Assembly: GCA_015179125.1 (NCBI GenBank)
Contig: WHVA01000415.1
Location: 39,362-103,361, forward strand
Source: Gautieria morchelliformis
Taxonomy: Eukaryota > Basidiomycota > Agaricomycetes > Gomphales > Gomphaceae
Direction of reading: 5' to 3'
Length of the DNA: 64,000 bases
Below the pieces are notes generated by a model, which ran no database searches, was not told the DNA's origin, and saw only the letters and a list, made by a program, of their open reading frames with translations. Positions 1-13,094 of the stretch are shown here, piece by piece (positions within the stretch are counted from its first letter, which is position 1; each line of letters opens with the position of its first letter). Made by a program: the position numbers and the translations under genes.

Positions 1-1839
1 CGCCGACCACGCACCCACCGCCCCGTCCAGCGCGCTCAGCTCCGCCTCGCTCGGGTACCCCGCCCCGCCCGCCCCCGTCCCCTCGAACACGCCCTGGCCC
101 CGCCGCGCCCGCTCCCCCATGTACGCCCGGTAGAAGTTCCTGTCCAAGCGTCAGCCACGGTCCGCCAACAGCCCGCCACCCACCTCCGCTCCCCCGCCGT
201 GGGGTACCGTCCCGCCCGCAGCTCGTGCGGCCGCGCCCCGTGGTAGTCCGCCATCCACTCGTGGAAGTGGTTCGCAATGTCGTACGCCAGCGCATTCGGC
301 CCCGCGTATTCAAAGTCCACCACGATGATCTGCCACGCGTCAGCCCGACCCTGCGTGCGTGCTACCCACCCACCGTCTCATGCCCCGCCTCTGCCCGCCC
401 CGTCAGCCGCAGCAGATTCCCGTACTGCGTGTCGTTGTGCGCGAACACCCGCTCGCTCCGTCCGTGCGCCGCCTCCCACTCCTCCAGCCACTCCCAGTAC
501 CGCCCCCACTCCTCCTCGAACCGCGTTAGGTCCAGCCCGTCCGCCCGCCCGTCCCGCCCCCGCGCCAGCGCCAACACCTCCCGCGCAGGCCCCAGCCAGC
601 TCCCCACGTTGCGCCGCACGCTCTCCAGCACCCCGTCGTCCCCCGCACCCCACACCACCCCCAGGTCCACGCAATGCAGCTCCGCCATCCGCCGCCCCAC
701 CCACCGGCTCACCTCCCCCCCGCGCACACTCGCGCTCGTCAGCGCCGCGCTCTCAAAGTATTCCTCCACCCGCCCGTTCACAAACGTCCCGTAGATCCGC
801 GGCCCGATCCCGTACACCGTCGACAGCACGTGCAGCGTCGACAGCTCCCGCCGCCGCGAGATCAGCGTCGACGACGATGGCCCGTAGATGCGCAGCAGCA
901 CCGTCGGCACTGTCCGCCCGCCCCCGCGCCACGAGATGAAGAACACCGCATTCGTCAGCGACCCGGACACTTTCTCGATCTGCAGTCCGGCCGCCGCAGG
1001 TAAAGGCCCCGTTTCGCCAGGTAAAGTCGTGGACGGCGTGTGTCCCGTGTGTGGTGGAGCCGTGTGCGCCGCGTGTGCAGGTAAAGACTGCGTTTGCGCA
1101 GGTTGCGTGTGTGTAGGTAAGGCCGCCGTGTGTCCAGGTAAAGACAAAGACTTGGCGTGCGCGTGCGCGTACGGCGCCGTGACGTGCGTCCACCCGGGCA
1201 CACGCAGCTCGCCAATGAGCCGCAGGACCTCGTGTCCGAACGCGGCGGTTTTGTATTGCCTGTGTGCGAGCGGGCGTAAGCAGCAGATACAACGACAGAG
1301 GTAACGAGTAGCAAGCACGGGCACAAGCACGGGCACGAGCACGAGCACAAGCACAAGTAGCAAGCACGAGCACGAGTAGCAAGCACGAGCACAAGTAGCA
1401 AGCACGAGCACAAGTAGCAAGCACGAGTACAAGTAGCAAGCACGAGTACAAGTAGCAAGCACAACCACAAGTAGCAAGCACGAGCACAAGCGGCAAGCAC
1501 AAGCACAAGTGGCAAGCACGAGCACAAGTGGCAAGCACGAGCACAAGTAGCAAGCATGAGCACAAGCACAAGTAACGAGCACGAGCACGGGCACACCGCA
1601 GAGCATCATTGTGCTTGTGGTGCTGTCCGCACAGCGACTCACCGCGCATCAAGAACGACGCTATCGACGTGTTGGAGGCCGTCCGGCGTCGCGGGCGCCG
1701 GGTCGGCCCCGCGCTCGTGTTCGTGCTGCTCCGCACGCGCCGAACGCGGCGGAGGGTCACCGTGCCGCACGGTGTTTTCAGGGAAGCTCGCGAAGGGCGC
1801 CGCGGCGCCCACGAGCGGAGGTGTGAGGACGGGTGTCAT
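1..1839 (-). CDS. Choline/ethanolamine kinase (3' end outside window)
   Basis: First enzyme of the Kennedy pathway: ATP-dependent phosphorylation of choline or ethanolamine in the cytosol. Exons read 1839-1643, 1259-374, 329-184 and 139-1, with phases joining cleanly (introns of 383, 44 and 44 bp). Visible landmarks are the N-terminal HVDSVVLDAR-QYKTAAF segment, KVSGSLTNAVFF, the kinase catalytic loop HNDTQYGN and the metal-binding VDFEYAG that follows the second intron. The ATG at 1839-1837 is the only in-frame start ahead of the conserved block. Oddities: intron 1 is long for this genome and filled with a minisatellite. Exon 2 carries a His/Pro/Thr-rich insertion (about 980-1183) just before KVSGSL, which could instead be an in-frame retained intron (GT at 1183, CTGCAG at 980). 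The last residues run off the left edge. Choline versus ethanolamine preference cannot be told. Confidence 0.9.
1371..1563. repeat. 19-bp minisatellite in choline kinase intron 1
   Basis: About ten head-to-tail copies of a 19-bp unit (consensus agtagcaagcacgagcaca) with one to four substitutions per copy. They grade at both ends into shorter gcacgagcac repeats (about 1313-1590). A 19-bp unit shifts frame at every copy, and the array lies wholly inside a GT-AG intron of the kinase, so the long leucine/cysteine-rich minus-strand reading frame through it is not protein. Confidence 0.85.
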
Positions 1840-4800
1840 GGCTGTCTGCGGCTCAGCGTCGGCGGATAGAGTATTGAGAAGGGGATCGACTCACATTTGG
1901 GTGATAGCTGTGTACGTAGACGATATCCTGCACACGGTGCTGCTCAGCGTGCGGCACCGTATCCACAAGCGTGCAGCTACTCACCGATTCCCAGTTCGCG
2001 ATAAGTATTCCGCTATGTACCGTGGCGGCAGAAGGCAGACGTTAGCGACACGCGACTCGCCTTACCTATTACTAAGGGCTGGCGGCGAACGATCTCCACA
2101 AGCGCCAGCGTGATAACTTGAAGTGCGTGCGGGACGTGGACGGCGACGTCCCACTCGCGTGTCGCGACTCACAGTATACAGCTCGCTCCCCGCTGCTGAA
2201 GACCACCACCCGTCCACGGTCCAGGCGGCACCGTCCATGGTCAAGACCCCAGCACGACGTCCGACGCAGACGGGGCACGAGCCGCATATGGCGTGTGCAT
2301 GGCGACTTGTGAGTCGTGATCTAACCATAGAAAGCGCAAGCTGACCGTGGCAAGAACCCAGTACTTCTCATGCCTCAAGCCCAGGCCGGCAGCGCACGTT
2401 CATCTCATATCGCATTCGCGCCAGGCTCGCTGGCGTTGCGTTGACAGTAATTGCAGCTGACGAATTGCCGATTCCACCTGATCGTCCAATACAGTGACGT
2501 CCTATCGCCATCGATCTGGGTGCGCAGTCGCTCTGTATACACCTGTAGCTGATTCATACCCTACCCGTGCTACTAAACGGCCCACGCATCCGTGCGTTAA
2601 TCAAATCACTACTAATCTCTTCACATCTCCCACCATCTTGCCACAGTCATGCTCAGGCCGGCTGCCATCGCATTCACCTCCGCCATCGACACTTGCACTC
2701 ACTACATGGCTCAATTAACAGCTGGCATCCCCCATCTGGTCACAGGCCATGACTCTACAGTAACGTCGTGCGTCCTAAACCCAATGTCTGGATTCTGCAG
2801 CGCTGTCTGTCGCTTATGCTGTAGTCTGCTGTGGCTGTCTAGTACATACGCCATGCAGCACCACCAGGCGTCCTCGTCCCAATCGCCTTACATCGGCTTA
2901 CCACACTCACCGTAAGGCTCCTTGACATCGCACTCACCGTTGACGTCGCGATTGCCGCATCGTAATAAAGTGCAACAGCCTCTACGTCGTGGGTGCTCCG
3001 CATCTCATCTGGATTCCGTCTACCGGTGATGCTGTACGTCCTGCATCATATCCTCGCACGGAGTCTCGGGTGCCATCGGATACATATAGCTATGGGTAGT
3101 AGAAGGGCAACGAATTAAAACGGAAAGAGACAAAATTGGAACTTGTATGGGAGTTTCCAAAGTAATTACATAAATATTAGTTTTTTACTGTAAAACCCTC
3201 AATAGACATTTATTCTATCGGTACTGTAGGCCTTTTCAGCTGATGCATCAGTTTGGATAATCAGTGATTAGTAATCATGTTGCTGGAAAATTTTAACTTT
3301 TCAACCCGCTATACCAGTAGTACTTAGTTCAGTCTCTCTATAAACACATACTAATGCATAGTCTAGCAGGCTTCCGAAGGTTTGACTTTTAACTTTAGGT
3401 CCCTGTCTTTTCAGGAGAAGGGAACTGGGTACCTAGTGCGCAATCACCTCTTTAAAGTTGTGAGTGCCACCCCAACATGACAGTAGGGACAGCGAGCAGA
3501 AAGAAAAGAAATGCGGCCTCGGAATGTGAGCCCTATGATGCCATGCTGAGGCTTGACTACTGTCGAGCCTTTCCGGTCGCTGTCCATCGCCGGGAGGTCA
3601 GAAGGACATCGAGACCTCCAGTCGAGGTGGTGCTTAGTATTCCCCCGGACTCGATATCCCTGTTTTCAACATGTTGAGCACCCAGTACAGTGGGTGCGAT
3701 TTAGATCGCGTTGCCGCATCTGGATCTACATAAGGAATTGTGATCTTAAATTCACATATAAATCCACAACAGTGGGATGCTCGGAGCTTGGCTGGTTTCA
3801 GATCCTGAATAAGCTGGATACTGTATCCATCCGGACTAATGTCGCCCCCGACGACAAAGTGAAGACAGGAGATGGTATGCATGCATGATTAAATAATCAA
3901 CTGGCTGGAAAGACCCCATGAATGGATCGTGAAATTATTGTTGCTGAAACGACACGACAGAAACGTGACCAACGAGTCAAGCTCAGGCTGATGTTCACTG
4001 TCGGTTCGCGGAAGCAAGGACAAGAAAACGACGTCAGACGGCGGCGGCTGTTTGGAAGATGCCGACCAGAGGGCTTTCGCGTGTTCCGCAAGCAAATGGG
4101 CCAAAAGGAGGGAGTGGGCTCACTCTGGAGATGAAAGACGATGGAATGAATGAGAAGCCAGAAAACCAGGGAGACTCTAGCTGGCACAAGCGTCGGTGAT
4201 GGGCTTTCCAAATTCCAAGCCCGCATTTGACCTGCGGCCGGAGCAAAGTCACTTCAATCATACATAGTATTTAACCCCAGAAAAAGACATTCGCACAGGT
4301 TGGTTGCTAGAGAGAACTAAGTACTATAGCCCAAGTTCAAAAGTTCAATTGAAATTGAATTAATCGCATTTTTCAGCTTTAGGTACACCGTACTAAGCAT
4401 ACTTAAGCCACTGATCATAGCATAGCTCCTCTGATAATTAAACCACTGATCATAGCATAGCCCCGCTGATAATTGCATACGTAGCACTCACATATCGGTC
4501 CGACCGCCACGTTCGTGACCAGAGCGGCATCATCGTGCCACTAGATGAGCGTGTATCCATCCATCACGTCCAGATTTATCCTCACGTCCATCTCGCAGCT
4601 ATACTCACCACCCTTTCAGGCTCTAAACTTTCAAAGGTAAGATACGTCGCTGAGATACTATCAACACCAAACAGATTGTTTTGGGCGTGTACACTCGTTC
4701 CTTGCCTTCTGTCAATGAGTCGGAAATGACAGATGACCGCCCCCGTGACCGGATATTAACAGCGACAGACTACCTGCATCCCACTAAACTGAGGGCAACT

Positions 4801-4983
4801 CGGGTATGATATCTTCCTCACGGTGCGCACTTGAAGACTCGTTAACTCACGGGCCAGTCATAGAATGCTCAGCTGCACACTAATATATATATAAGCCACC
4901 GTCACAATTCTTGATGATGCCGCTGGTAATAATACACACTTGTGTTTCTCCAGCACTCTACCACCTAAAAACCTCGCGACTCG
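1840..4983. other. Gene-free stretch
   Basis: 3.1 kb with only short, overlapping frames on both strands. The segment around 3100-3450 is AT-rich. The longest candidates (3553-3888 plus, 3634-3882 minus, 3889-4261 minus) show no domain I recognise and no consistent splice joins. The final 200 bp contain a TATA-like atatatataa (about 4883) that fits as promoter of the following aminotransferase gene. I see no long terminal repeats or transposase signatures. Confidence 0.5.
4408..4474. repeat. Tandem direct repeat, 2 copies, 35-bp period
   Basis: The block starting ccactgatcatagcatagc and ending ctgataatt occurs at 4408-4439 and again at 4443-4474 with three mismatches. It lies about 510 bp upstream of the oxononanoate synthase start. 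Nothing else marks it as a mobile element. Confidence 0.8.
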
Positions 4984-6387
4984 ATGGGCAGTATCACCGT
5001 CCTAGAGGACAAAGCACAATCTAGGCTCGCCAAGCAACCAGGTCTGCTCGACCTGCGCATCCCGACTAAGAAGTTGAAGGCCGACCTATTCTCTAATGAC
5101 TTTTTGTCTTTAACAACTGATGCCAAAATGCGCTCCACCATTCTCACTCGTCTGTCAAACGAGCAGGCGCCGTTTGTTGGAGCGACTGGGTCCCGTACAT
5201 TGGACGGAAATACACCAGCGCACACGTCTCTTGAAGCCAAGCTCTGCGACTACTTTAATGCAGATGCCGCTCTGTTCTTCAACTCAGGCTATGATGCGAA
5301 TCTTGGCATGTTTTCCGCGCTGCCCCAAGAAGGCGACGTCGTCGTCTATGACGAGCTCATGCATGCGTCCGTAATCGATGGAATACGGCTCTCACCCCAT
5401 GCCTCAAAATCCTCACGTCCATTCAAACACAATTCGGTAGCATCCCTCAGATCGGTGCTCCAACAGTTGATCCACACTCATCCTCTCATCCGTTCTGGTT
5501 CTTCCACCGTACTTGTGGCTGTTGAATCGCTGTATAGCATGAACGGCGACGTCGCGCCACTTCATCAAATATTAGAAGTCATGGACAATATTTTGCCCAA
5601 GGGATGTGGTCAAATATTCGTGGATGAGTCGCACTCCACTGGACTGTACGGACCTTCCGGTCGCGGGATTGTCAGCCTTATGGGACTCGAAAATCGAATC
5701 CACCTCCGTCTTTACTCCTTCTCTAAGGCTCTGGCTGGCTGCGGAGGTCAGTATCGCTTCTGAGATTCGACTGTGCGGCATGCTTGACTGCTTTTGCTCC
5801 AGCCGCTGTAATCTGCGCCCCGATGATTCGGACATACCTCATCGGCTTCTGCCGTCCCTTCATCTTCACGACGGCCTTGAATCCCATGTGCATTATTGCC
5901 GCCGAAGAAGCCCTGAATATTGCGAAAAGCCATCTGGGAGACCAGGTGGGCGAACGCCTTTCTCGCTCCTAACAAACTGTTGAGATCACTCCCAAAGCTC
6001 CGCGAACGTCTAGCCGTGCTCAGCAGCTACGCGTACACGCTTCTCAAGAAAGAACTCTCCGGAATTCCACAGGGCGTCCTACGGGTCCCAACTCTAGACA
6101 GTAAATTCCTGTCTGTCATCGTTCCCCTTGTGACCCCATACGCCGTTCCCCTTGCTGTGCGACTCCGAGCACAAGGGTGGTCAGCGATAGCCATCTTTTA
6201 TCCGGCGGTCCCGCATGGCGAAGAGCGACTTCGGATCACCATACATGCGGCGAACACTGAACAGGAGATTGAGGAATTCGTTATGGAGCTCCGGAGAATC
6301 ATTAGCGACGAGAGCTGGAAGGAGCACATACCATCTGGCACAATAGTTGATGACGTTGATTTCAAGAGGATCACCCCAAGGTTATAA
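4984..6387 (+). CDS. 8-amino-7-oxononanoate (KAPA) synthase-like PLP enzyme
   Basis: Class II aminotransferase-fold, alpha-oxoamine synthase. The expected reaction is pimeloyl-CoA/ACP plus alanine to KAPA, an early step of biotin synthesis. Three exons, 4984-5746, 5803-5945 and 5998-6387, give 431 residues, a usual length. Visible are GATGSRTLDGNTPAHTSLE (substrate entrance), VDESHSTGLYGPSGRG (cofactor aspartate and histidine) and SFSKALAGCGG, whose Lys (about residue 248) is the expected PLP Schiff-base lysine. The second intron has a CTAAC branch site, and using its distal acceptor at 5996-5997 keeps the frame. The ATG at 4984 is the first in frame after a TATA-like region. The same family includes oxoamine synthases of polyketide clusters, but no such cluster is nearby, and biotin synthase lies 19 kb downstream. 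That makes the biotin role the better guess. Confidence 0.85.
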
Positions 6388-9300
6388 GTTATATTATTAG
6401 TCAACTTCATCCATGCTCTCTGCCTTGTTTTCCAAGATCACTGCGTACCGTGACATACTATACCTTAGGTTGCTAGGGGTAGATAGTACTATGATTCAGA
6501 AACATATAAGAGATATTGTAGGTACTGATGCCAGCGCAACTCACCTAAGTGTCTCTATCCGCCAGTGGCACAGCATATGTTGACATTGCGGTGGCTGTAA
6601 AGTGTAAATGGCTCTATATCAGTGTGCGTCCTATAGCTACTTGATTCTGCTTTATACGTTACCTCGTGGCTCAGGCTCTCAGCTCTGCTCACTAGAAGCC
6701 GTGACGGTCTTGACGTGAGCGGCCCTGCGGTACTACTACTGTTACGTCAGAGATTGTTGCGACCTACCTCAATGTCTGTTCATGAGAGCATCCGTGTTAC
6801 TCAAATACCGGTGCGTACAGCTGCCAGTACTTGAACGTCATGTGGTAATACCTCCAAACAAACGCCTTTGAAACAACGGCACCGTTGCTTACTAGTAACC
6901 CTGATCATGGTCCAACTTGCTTGCGACGTACGCTTTGAAAACCTTTAAACTGCGCTACGATATGATACAACAAGTAATGAATCATTGTGAATGCAACCTC
7001 ACGCACGCCATTCGAATGCACGCTGGGATGGCGGGATGTGCGAGTACACATCGGACGCACGGCTTGCCTTGGGTCGGACCGGACTTGTGATTAGACGTGT
7101 GTGGGACTTGGGATGTATTCGAATCCGGCGGACTTGTGATCTGGCGTGCCAAGGCTTCAAGTTGACGGTGACGTCTGGCACTCAGTCTACCCTGATTTCA
7201 GTCACACTACCAGCTCGGTCCCCGTCTCACCACCGCCGTTAAATGCGAGGTCTTCAATGCACGTGAACGCTGGGCAGTGCGTGCCCTTTCCATTCCAGTG
7301 GTCAGGTCCCACTTCAGCCCCTGTCCGTTTATTGCAGTTCCATAAGAGAGGTCGGATCAGAACGTCGTGTTGGTCGTATCAGTTCGGCAGTTAAGCGTTA
7401 TGCGTTAAGCTTTTAACTTGCAGGCAACCTAGCAAGTCTATCCAATACACTCGGTTACTCGTGCTGGACAGATCTCCTAACTCGTTTGCTCGGCATTCAA
7501 CACGTTTGCTGGATTAGTTTTTAGAGTTGCAACGCCACATTGATTTTTGGATTTACAGGGCCTCAGCGCACGCAACCCGCTCGCTTGCACTTGAATTTGC
7601 ACTTGCTGAGTCTATCATGATAGCTCGTGCTCGTGGCGGTGATGTTTGTCCACCAAATAAGCAGTGCATACGATGGATCTCGCTACGATTAATCGTGTGC
7701 GACCCCGATAAACAACATGCAATAGCAATGAATATAAGTATACATGTGAACGTTCAAGACGTCTCGTTCCCGGGCCGCGCGACCCTGCAAGCATGCCAGC
7801 CATAGTAAATTGCAAAGCATTGACCTTAGCCTGACCAATTTATTGACTTATCGATACCCCAAATTACGAGCTGTCGTACTAAGCGTGCCACGACTCACAA
7901 TGCTGGCCGCGTGTTCCAAATCGCTAGTCAAGTGATAGATTCCACTCCCTCAGTTCCTGAAGCCCGTGTCTGTTGCCAAGACGTCTCAGCCAATGCTAAC
8001 CACACGCGCAGTCGAGTCAGCAGGACGACTCCTTGAGGTACTCCTGGCACTACTGGAGTGCACATTTGAGTCTTGATGTGTATTATAGTGTACATGTACC
8101 AGTACGTATCGTCGACACGGTACTACATAAGTACTACCTTGGCCAGCTAAGCAAGCTTACTGTAAGCTCACGTACATGGTATTCGTGACAATGGTTCACC
8201 ATCGTAATCTCGAGAAATATGACATATCTGCCTTTTTAGTCTGTATACCGTGCTGCGCTGAGCACCACCTCCTGACCCATCCCAGGCTTCCGCATGCAGC
8301 GGCACCTGCGAGTGACAGATCTAGATGACAGACAGACGGTAAGAAGTAGTCCCTCCGGGGCCAAGTACTGCGGTAAGTAATGGCATTGGGATTTTGTATT
8401 GGGTCAGGACTCCGCGGGCCGAAGGGGGGCGTGTGCCAGGCCCGGAATGGAAGTCATAAATTCATGGATAGGAATCCCATCTCATGGCATGCCTATAAAC
8501 TGCATGCTGGACAAGGTGGTTTTCCAGCTTCAAGATATCCTAGCAGCCGGCGAGGGGTGCAATTTCATGTCGACGAGTTACAGCGCTGATGGAAGCGCGC
8601 CAGAACAGTGACTCGTAAGAACATTGGCGGTAAATTAGCAGTGCAAATGTGTCGACAGTAATGACCACCAAAATGCCGGTAACCTTGGCAGCCTTCGCTT
8701 TGCTGTCCAAACCATGGAACGAAGTAGATTCCAGTTGTCTAAGTCCACTACGGGCAGTATACGATTCCGCCACTCCTAGCATCTACGATGTAAACGCCCG
8801 AACCGGATCAGTCGCCATCGGGGTACCCAATGCACATATGCTGGCCGCGATACTTAACAGAGCTAGAGCTAGCGTCGGGCGTCTCGTTCAGGCCAAAGCA
8901 GGGCGACGAAGCTCATCTCAGCGTCTCTCGCAGAATAGGACGCACGTCCAGCTACATCGGTCCAAAGGTGGTTGCCGGGTATACCGCTTGTAGGCTCTTG
9001 TAAGTAGCCGCACCGAAGTGGAGAGAGAAATTTAGTCAGGGTGATTGCCCCAGTTGGAAGTGCCGCCACAGTGCCAAAGGAGCTAGAAGATGCAGTGCCT
9101 CTGAATTCAACAGGAATTCGACCAAGAGAAGCGCGGCGCAGTGGGGGTTTTGAACCGAATAGACGCGCCAGGGACTCAGAGAATTCGAACAGAAGCCCCA
9201 GAGACGTCTCGACATTGTCCCTCTGGCAAGTCGCAACAGGTGGTCATCTTGAGTCCGTGACGGTCATCCAGGCAAAATCAAACAAGTACCGACGCGTGCG

Positions 9301-10463
9301 AAATTGGATCCGCGTCCGTGGCCTAAACGCTATCTTATCTGATGATCGTTGGTCGTTACGTAACAGTCTTTTTATCGATGCGCTGATGTATCAGATCGGT
9401 TCAGATTTTGGTGGGCACCCCGCTCCGCACTGCCGCATTTTCCATCGAAAATCGAAACTGCCTCTACAGGCCTCGCGCTTCCATCGAAACCCTCGGACGC
9501 CCCGGTCACATCGGAGCCGCCGGCCAAGTACAATGGCTGCGTCGATAATCATAATCAATTCGCTTCGACGACGCAGACGTTGACGTTCGCCTTCGAGATA
9601 TTAGAAGAATGGTGCGGTCTATCACGTTCCTAGGTCTAGGGACGCCTCGTTGTTGCGGGGTAGCTCTTATTCAGAAGATGCACCTCCAGATTATAAGCGG
9701 TGCGCACGCGACGCATCGATAACGTCTGGAAATCCGAAGCGAATCTCAAGTTTATTTGCGGACGGTGGCAACGCTTGGCGTTATCTGACGAGGTGCCCCC
9801 AGCCTCGCGACTGGGTACTTCTCTCGTCGAATGCGAGTTCTCTACGCTTAGGTACGAGGCCATTATCCAACGCTAGCGATGGATCGGCCATCTATGAATG
9901 CCACAGCTGATGATCTGTCGCCCTTCTTCATCCTTCAAGCGTCTCTAGAGTTAATCTCCGTCGTCCGAGAAGAGGCCGCAGACGTCGGTGCGTATGTGCA
10001 GTGACATCCCAATGACATGGAGTGATGTTCGTTTTCCGCAGCTTGTCCAGTCGTGTCTTTCATGTAAGTAGCGCGGGAGCTTGCAACAGTGGCGGCGTGG
10101 CTATGTTCACCCCAGATAACCAAAGGGGATCCCACTGTATCGGGGTGCTCCCACGTCAGCGCCACTGGCCTTCTACAGTATGGAAGACGCATCGACAGCG
10201 CACGTGCAGGGTCGAATTCAAAGTCCATTAGATCAGCTTCTGAGATCACCTTAACACAATTTTCTGAAAACTAAATTACCCTCGTGAGTCGTCTCCTCCA
10301 AATTCCAGGACCGTAGCTACGCGTGTGGACCTGGGTCTGGTCCCCGGCCGGCAATCAACTTTCAACTTCAACTTCAACTCCAGCCTTCCCACCCTTCTAA
10401 TCACGTTCTTGGATTGAGAGCGAGGCGCCGTGATATGTATGTACCGGTATGAGTCGTCCCCGC
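6388..10463. other. Gene-free stretch
   Basis: 4.1 kb without a recognisable gene. Open frames such as 8649-8993 (plus) and 9041-9583 (plus) are basic, low-information translations without a known domain or plausible exon partners. The phrase ggacttgtgat recurs at 7080 and 7130, but there is no ordered repeat array. It may be old, mutated mobile DNA, but nothing in it can be assigned. Confidence 0.45.
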
Positions 10464-13094
10464 TCAAGAGCAGGACTTTTCGTGAGAAGGCTCCGGGGAC
10501 GCTGTTCCGTCCAGGTACGTTTCGTCCATTTCAATGGGCACGATGCGAATGGCGAACGATACCTGAACCACACTGCGTTTGATATGCATCCCGTAATGTA
10601 ATACAGACAACATACCAGAAACGCTGCACCGAGACAACAGACGCACACAATCCAAATCGACTGGACGTCGTGTCAGCACGCTCGCGGCTCATGACATAAA
10701 ATATTATAACGGTGATATGAGCACACACCGATATCGCCGCCGACACCGCGCCGAGGACGCTTGTCCGCAGGGACATAGGCTCGATCTGCGCCAGCTGCCC
10801 CAAGTCTAGCGATGCCCCGGATATACCGGGCGGTGCATTCGACGGCATCGCCTGCTCGAGCCTGCTCTGGAATATCGCGCCCGCGACGGACTGCAGACAA
10901 TTAGCGAAGAACCCCCGCGCTCGGACTCGGCACAGGCACTCACCAAGCCGGAGGTAGCACCGATGAACCTCACCAAAAAAAAGGCACTTGTCGTGCGCGA
11001 TCGATCTTGACTCGACATGCCATTCGTGAGCGCCGCGAACGGTGCGTGGAACAACATCCCGATTCCGACCCCCGCAATCATAGGGTATATCTCCCTCTCG
11101 GCGATACTCGACGTCACATCCAGTAATGTGAGCAGTCCTAAGGGAGAGGGCGAAGGTAGAATTAGAATTAATTATGTACCATACTCGACGGTGTGACAAG
11201 ACGGCACGCACCAAAACCGATTGTGGCTACGGCGAGCCCTGTCACGATGACATATTTGTAACAGACAGTCGTAAGGGTCTTCCGCGAGAAATAGTCATTG
11301 AATACAGCAATGGGCACGGAGGCCAGCGCTCCGCCGAGCGCATACGGCAGCATCAGCACGCCAGATAGCAACGGGCCAACACCCAGTGCGGCCTGCGTGC
11401 CATGTAGGTGCATTATGTAGTACGTACATACGTACATGAATAGGTAAGACGCACCTGGTAATATAGCGCGAGATAGAACGTCCCGGCATTGAACGCCACA
11501 TTGTGGAAAAATGAGGCGAACAGGATTATCACTGTGCGTGCAGACAGTAAGTCAGCCAATCAGATCCGGGATTCCGATCGAATCGAGAGCGGCACGACGT
11601 GCCTTCTGTGCGGCTCCGGAACAGGGCGGAGGGTAGGATGGCGACACGCGTCGTGCGAGTCTCATATACTACTCCAATGACGAGGAGCAGGGGGCCGAGG
11701 ATGAGTAATGCGAGCGCTGCAGGTGCTGTCCCTGCAGAGATGTGAGACGCGTCGTCTGAGAGAATGGGTGTACATACACGCTTGCTGCGCGGCAAAGCTG
11801 AAGCCGAGCACTGTACATGACGTTCCTGTCACGAGGAGGAAACTCGAATCGATTGTAAGCTTAAGAGCACTATTGAAAGGCACAAGACGGACTAACACGC
11901 CAATGTAGTCAAATTTGTGCATGAATTCAGCCCGAAGTACCGGCCATGAAAAGTCGTCCAATGTTTTTTCGAGATCGAAGTGCCGCAGGGACCAGTACAG
12001 CAGACACAGCGCAATCAAGCCAATTGGAACATTCATATAAACTGTGAAACATATCAGTCGGTGATGTGGGTCAAAGGGATTTCGACGCACAAGCCCAGCG
12101 CCACGAGAGGCCTTGCGAGTGTTGACCTGCAACAGGCATGCTCAGATGATATATAATACACTTCCCAGATACATACTGAAAACCCCGCCAAGAAGTGGGC
12201 CAGCAATAGCCGAGGCACTCCAGGTCGCACTCAGAGCTTGTGACCACTTGTTCTTTTCTTGTGGTGTGACAATATCACTTGTAAGAACCCATCTGCCGTG
12301 AAAATGGAACTCAGGATGACATTGACGTGGTGGTGAGTGTGAGACGCACACTGAATTGACGATGCCGCCCGCGCCGATGCCCTGCACCGCGCGAGTAACT
12401 ATCAACCATAATGCTGACTGGATATCTGTTGGGAGGGCGAAGCTGTAGAAGTGAAACTCCACTTGCCTGTGCCGCCCCACACAAAGCTGATCCAACGACA
12501 AAGATAAAGATACTGACAAATAGGACAGCCTGGACATATTTTAACCGTGTGAGGTGGACTGTAATGAGAAGATGTTGTACCTTCCTGCCAGCAAGATGGG
12601 AAAACACAGGGTAGAGGGGTTGACAGGCCGTCTGGGTGAGCATGTACGAAATTCCGACCCAGGAGTACTGGTTTTGGGATGCCTGGAGGTCTGCCGCAAT
12701 AGTAGGTAAACTCGTGGAGACAATGGTCTGGGGTACATGAGCGACAAGTGCGCTAGCGACTTGGCAGGTGGCTTACAGCATCTGTTGTTGCCAGGAAGAG
12801 CGCAAGCGCAGCTCTGTGCGGCCACACGTCAGCCTCCCCGTGGCTAAACAGTCGAAGAAGCTCGTACCCCAGATGCGCCATCAGCAGCGAGATAAATCTA
12901 GAGTGTCCGCCGTTTGCTACGAGATAACATTAGAGACGTTAACGGCCATCGAGCATGGTCATACCCAAGGACTCCACGCAGCTTTCAGCATCTTTGGTTT
13001 TGGTCTGGCTCACGGTGACAGTGGACGAAACAGGCGTCTCAAGGCCAGCAGCAAGAGACGAGTTTGGAGAAATGGACAGCTTTTGAGAAGACAT
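10464..13094 (-). CDS. DHA2-family MFS transporter (14-TM drug:H+ antiporter type)
   Basis: Membrane exporter of the major facilitator superfamily. I read 17 exons: 13094-12965, 12916-12868, 12813-12777, 12727-12581, 12529-12467, 12417-12350, 12292-12177, 12126-12091, 12041-11897, 11842-11778, 11731-11603, 11531-11455, 11392-11212, 11137-10944, 10890-10729, 10660-10616 and 10562-10464. They sum to 580 residues in one frame. Family marks: ATTDATIVSTSLPTIAADL at the first helix, QYSWVGISYMLTQTA, RAVQGIGAGGIV, the antiporter motif C region AGPLLGG, SWRWAFYMNVPIG, and the C-terminal DETYLDG. Introns 5 (12466-12418) and 11 (11602-11532) start with GC instead of GT; no GT donor in the right phase exists. 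The start ATG is at 13094; an upstream GTG is not used. Substrate unknown; such proteins export toxins, azoles or amino acids. Confidence 0.9.

Noticed and set aside
225-1003. Overlapping plus-strand ORFs opposite choline kinase
   Set aside because: They are shadows of a GC-rich coding strand: Arg/Pro/Ser-only composition and no domain.
1371-1563. CRISPR-like array
   Set aside because: The repeats are contiguous without spacers, and the host is a fungus.
362-1642. Long minus-strand ORF rich in Leu/Cys
   Set aside because: Its first 120 codons are translation of the 19-bp minisatellite inside an intron; only the rest belongs to choline kinase.
5946-5997. Apparent frameshift in the KAPA synthase gene
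   Set aside because: A 52-bp intron with a CTAAC branch site and acceptor at 5996-5997 restores the frame, and the total length is divisible by three.
11532-11602. GT donor alternatives for MFS intron 11
   Set aside because: All nearby GT sites are in the wrong phase or would delete the conserved ILPSALFRSRT segment.
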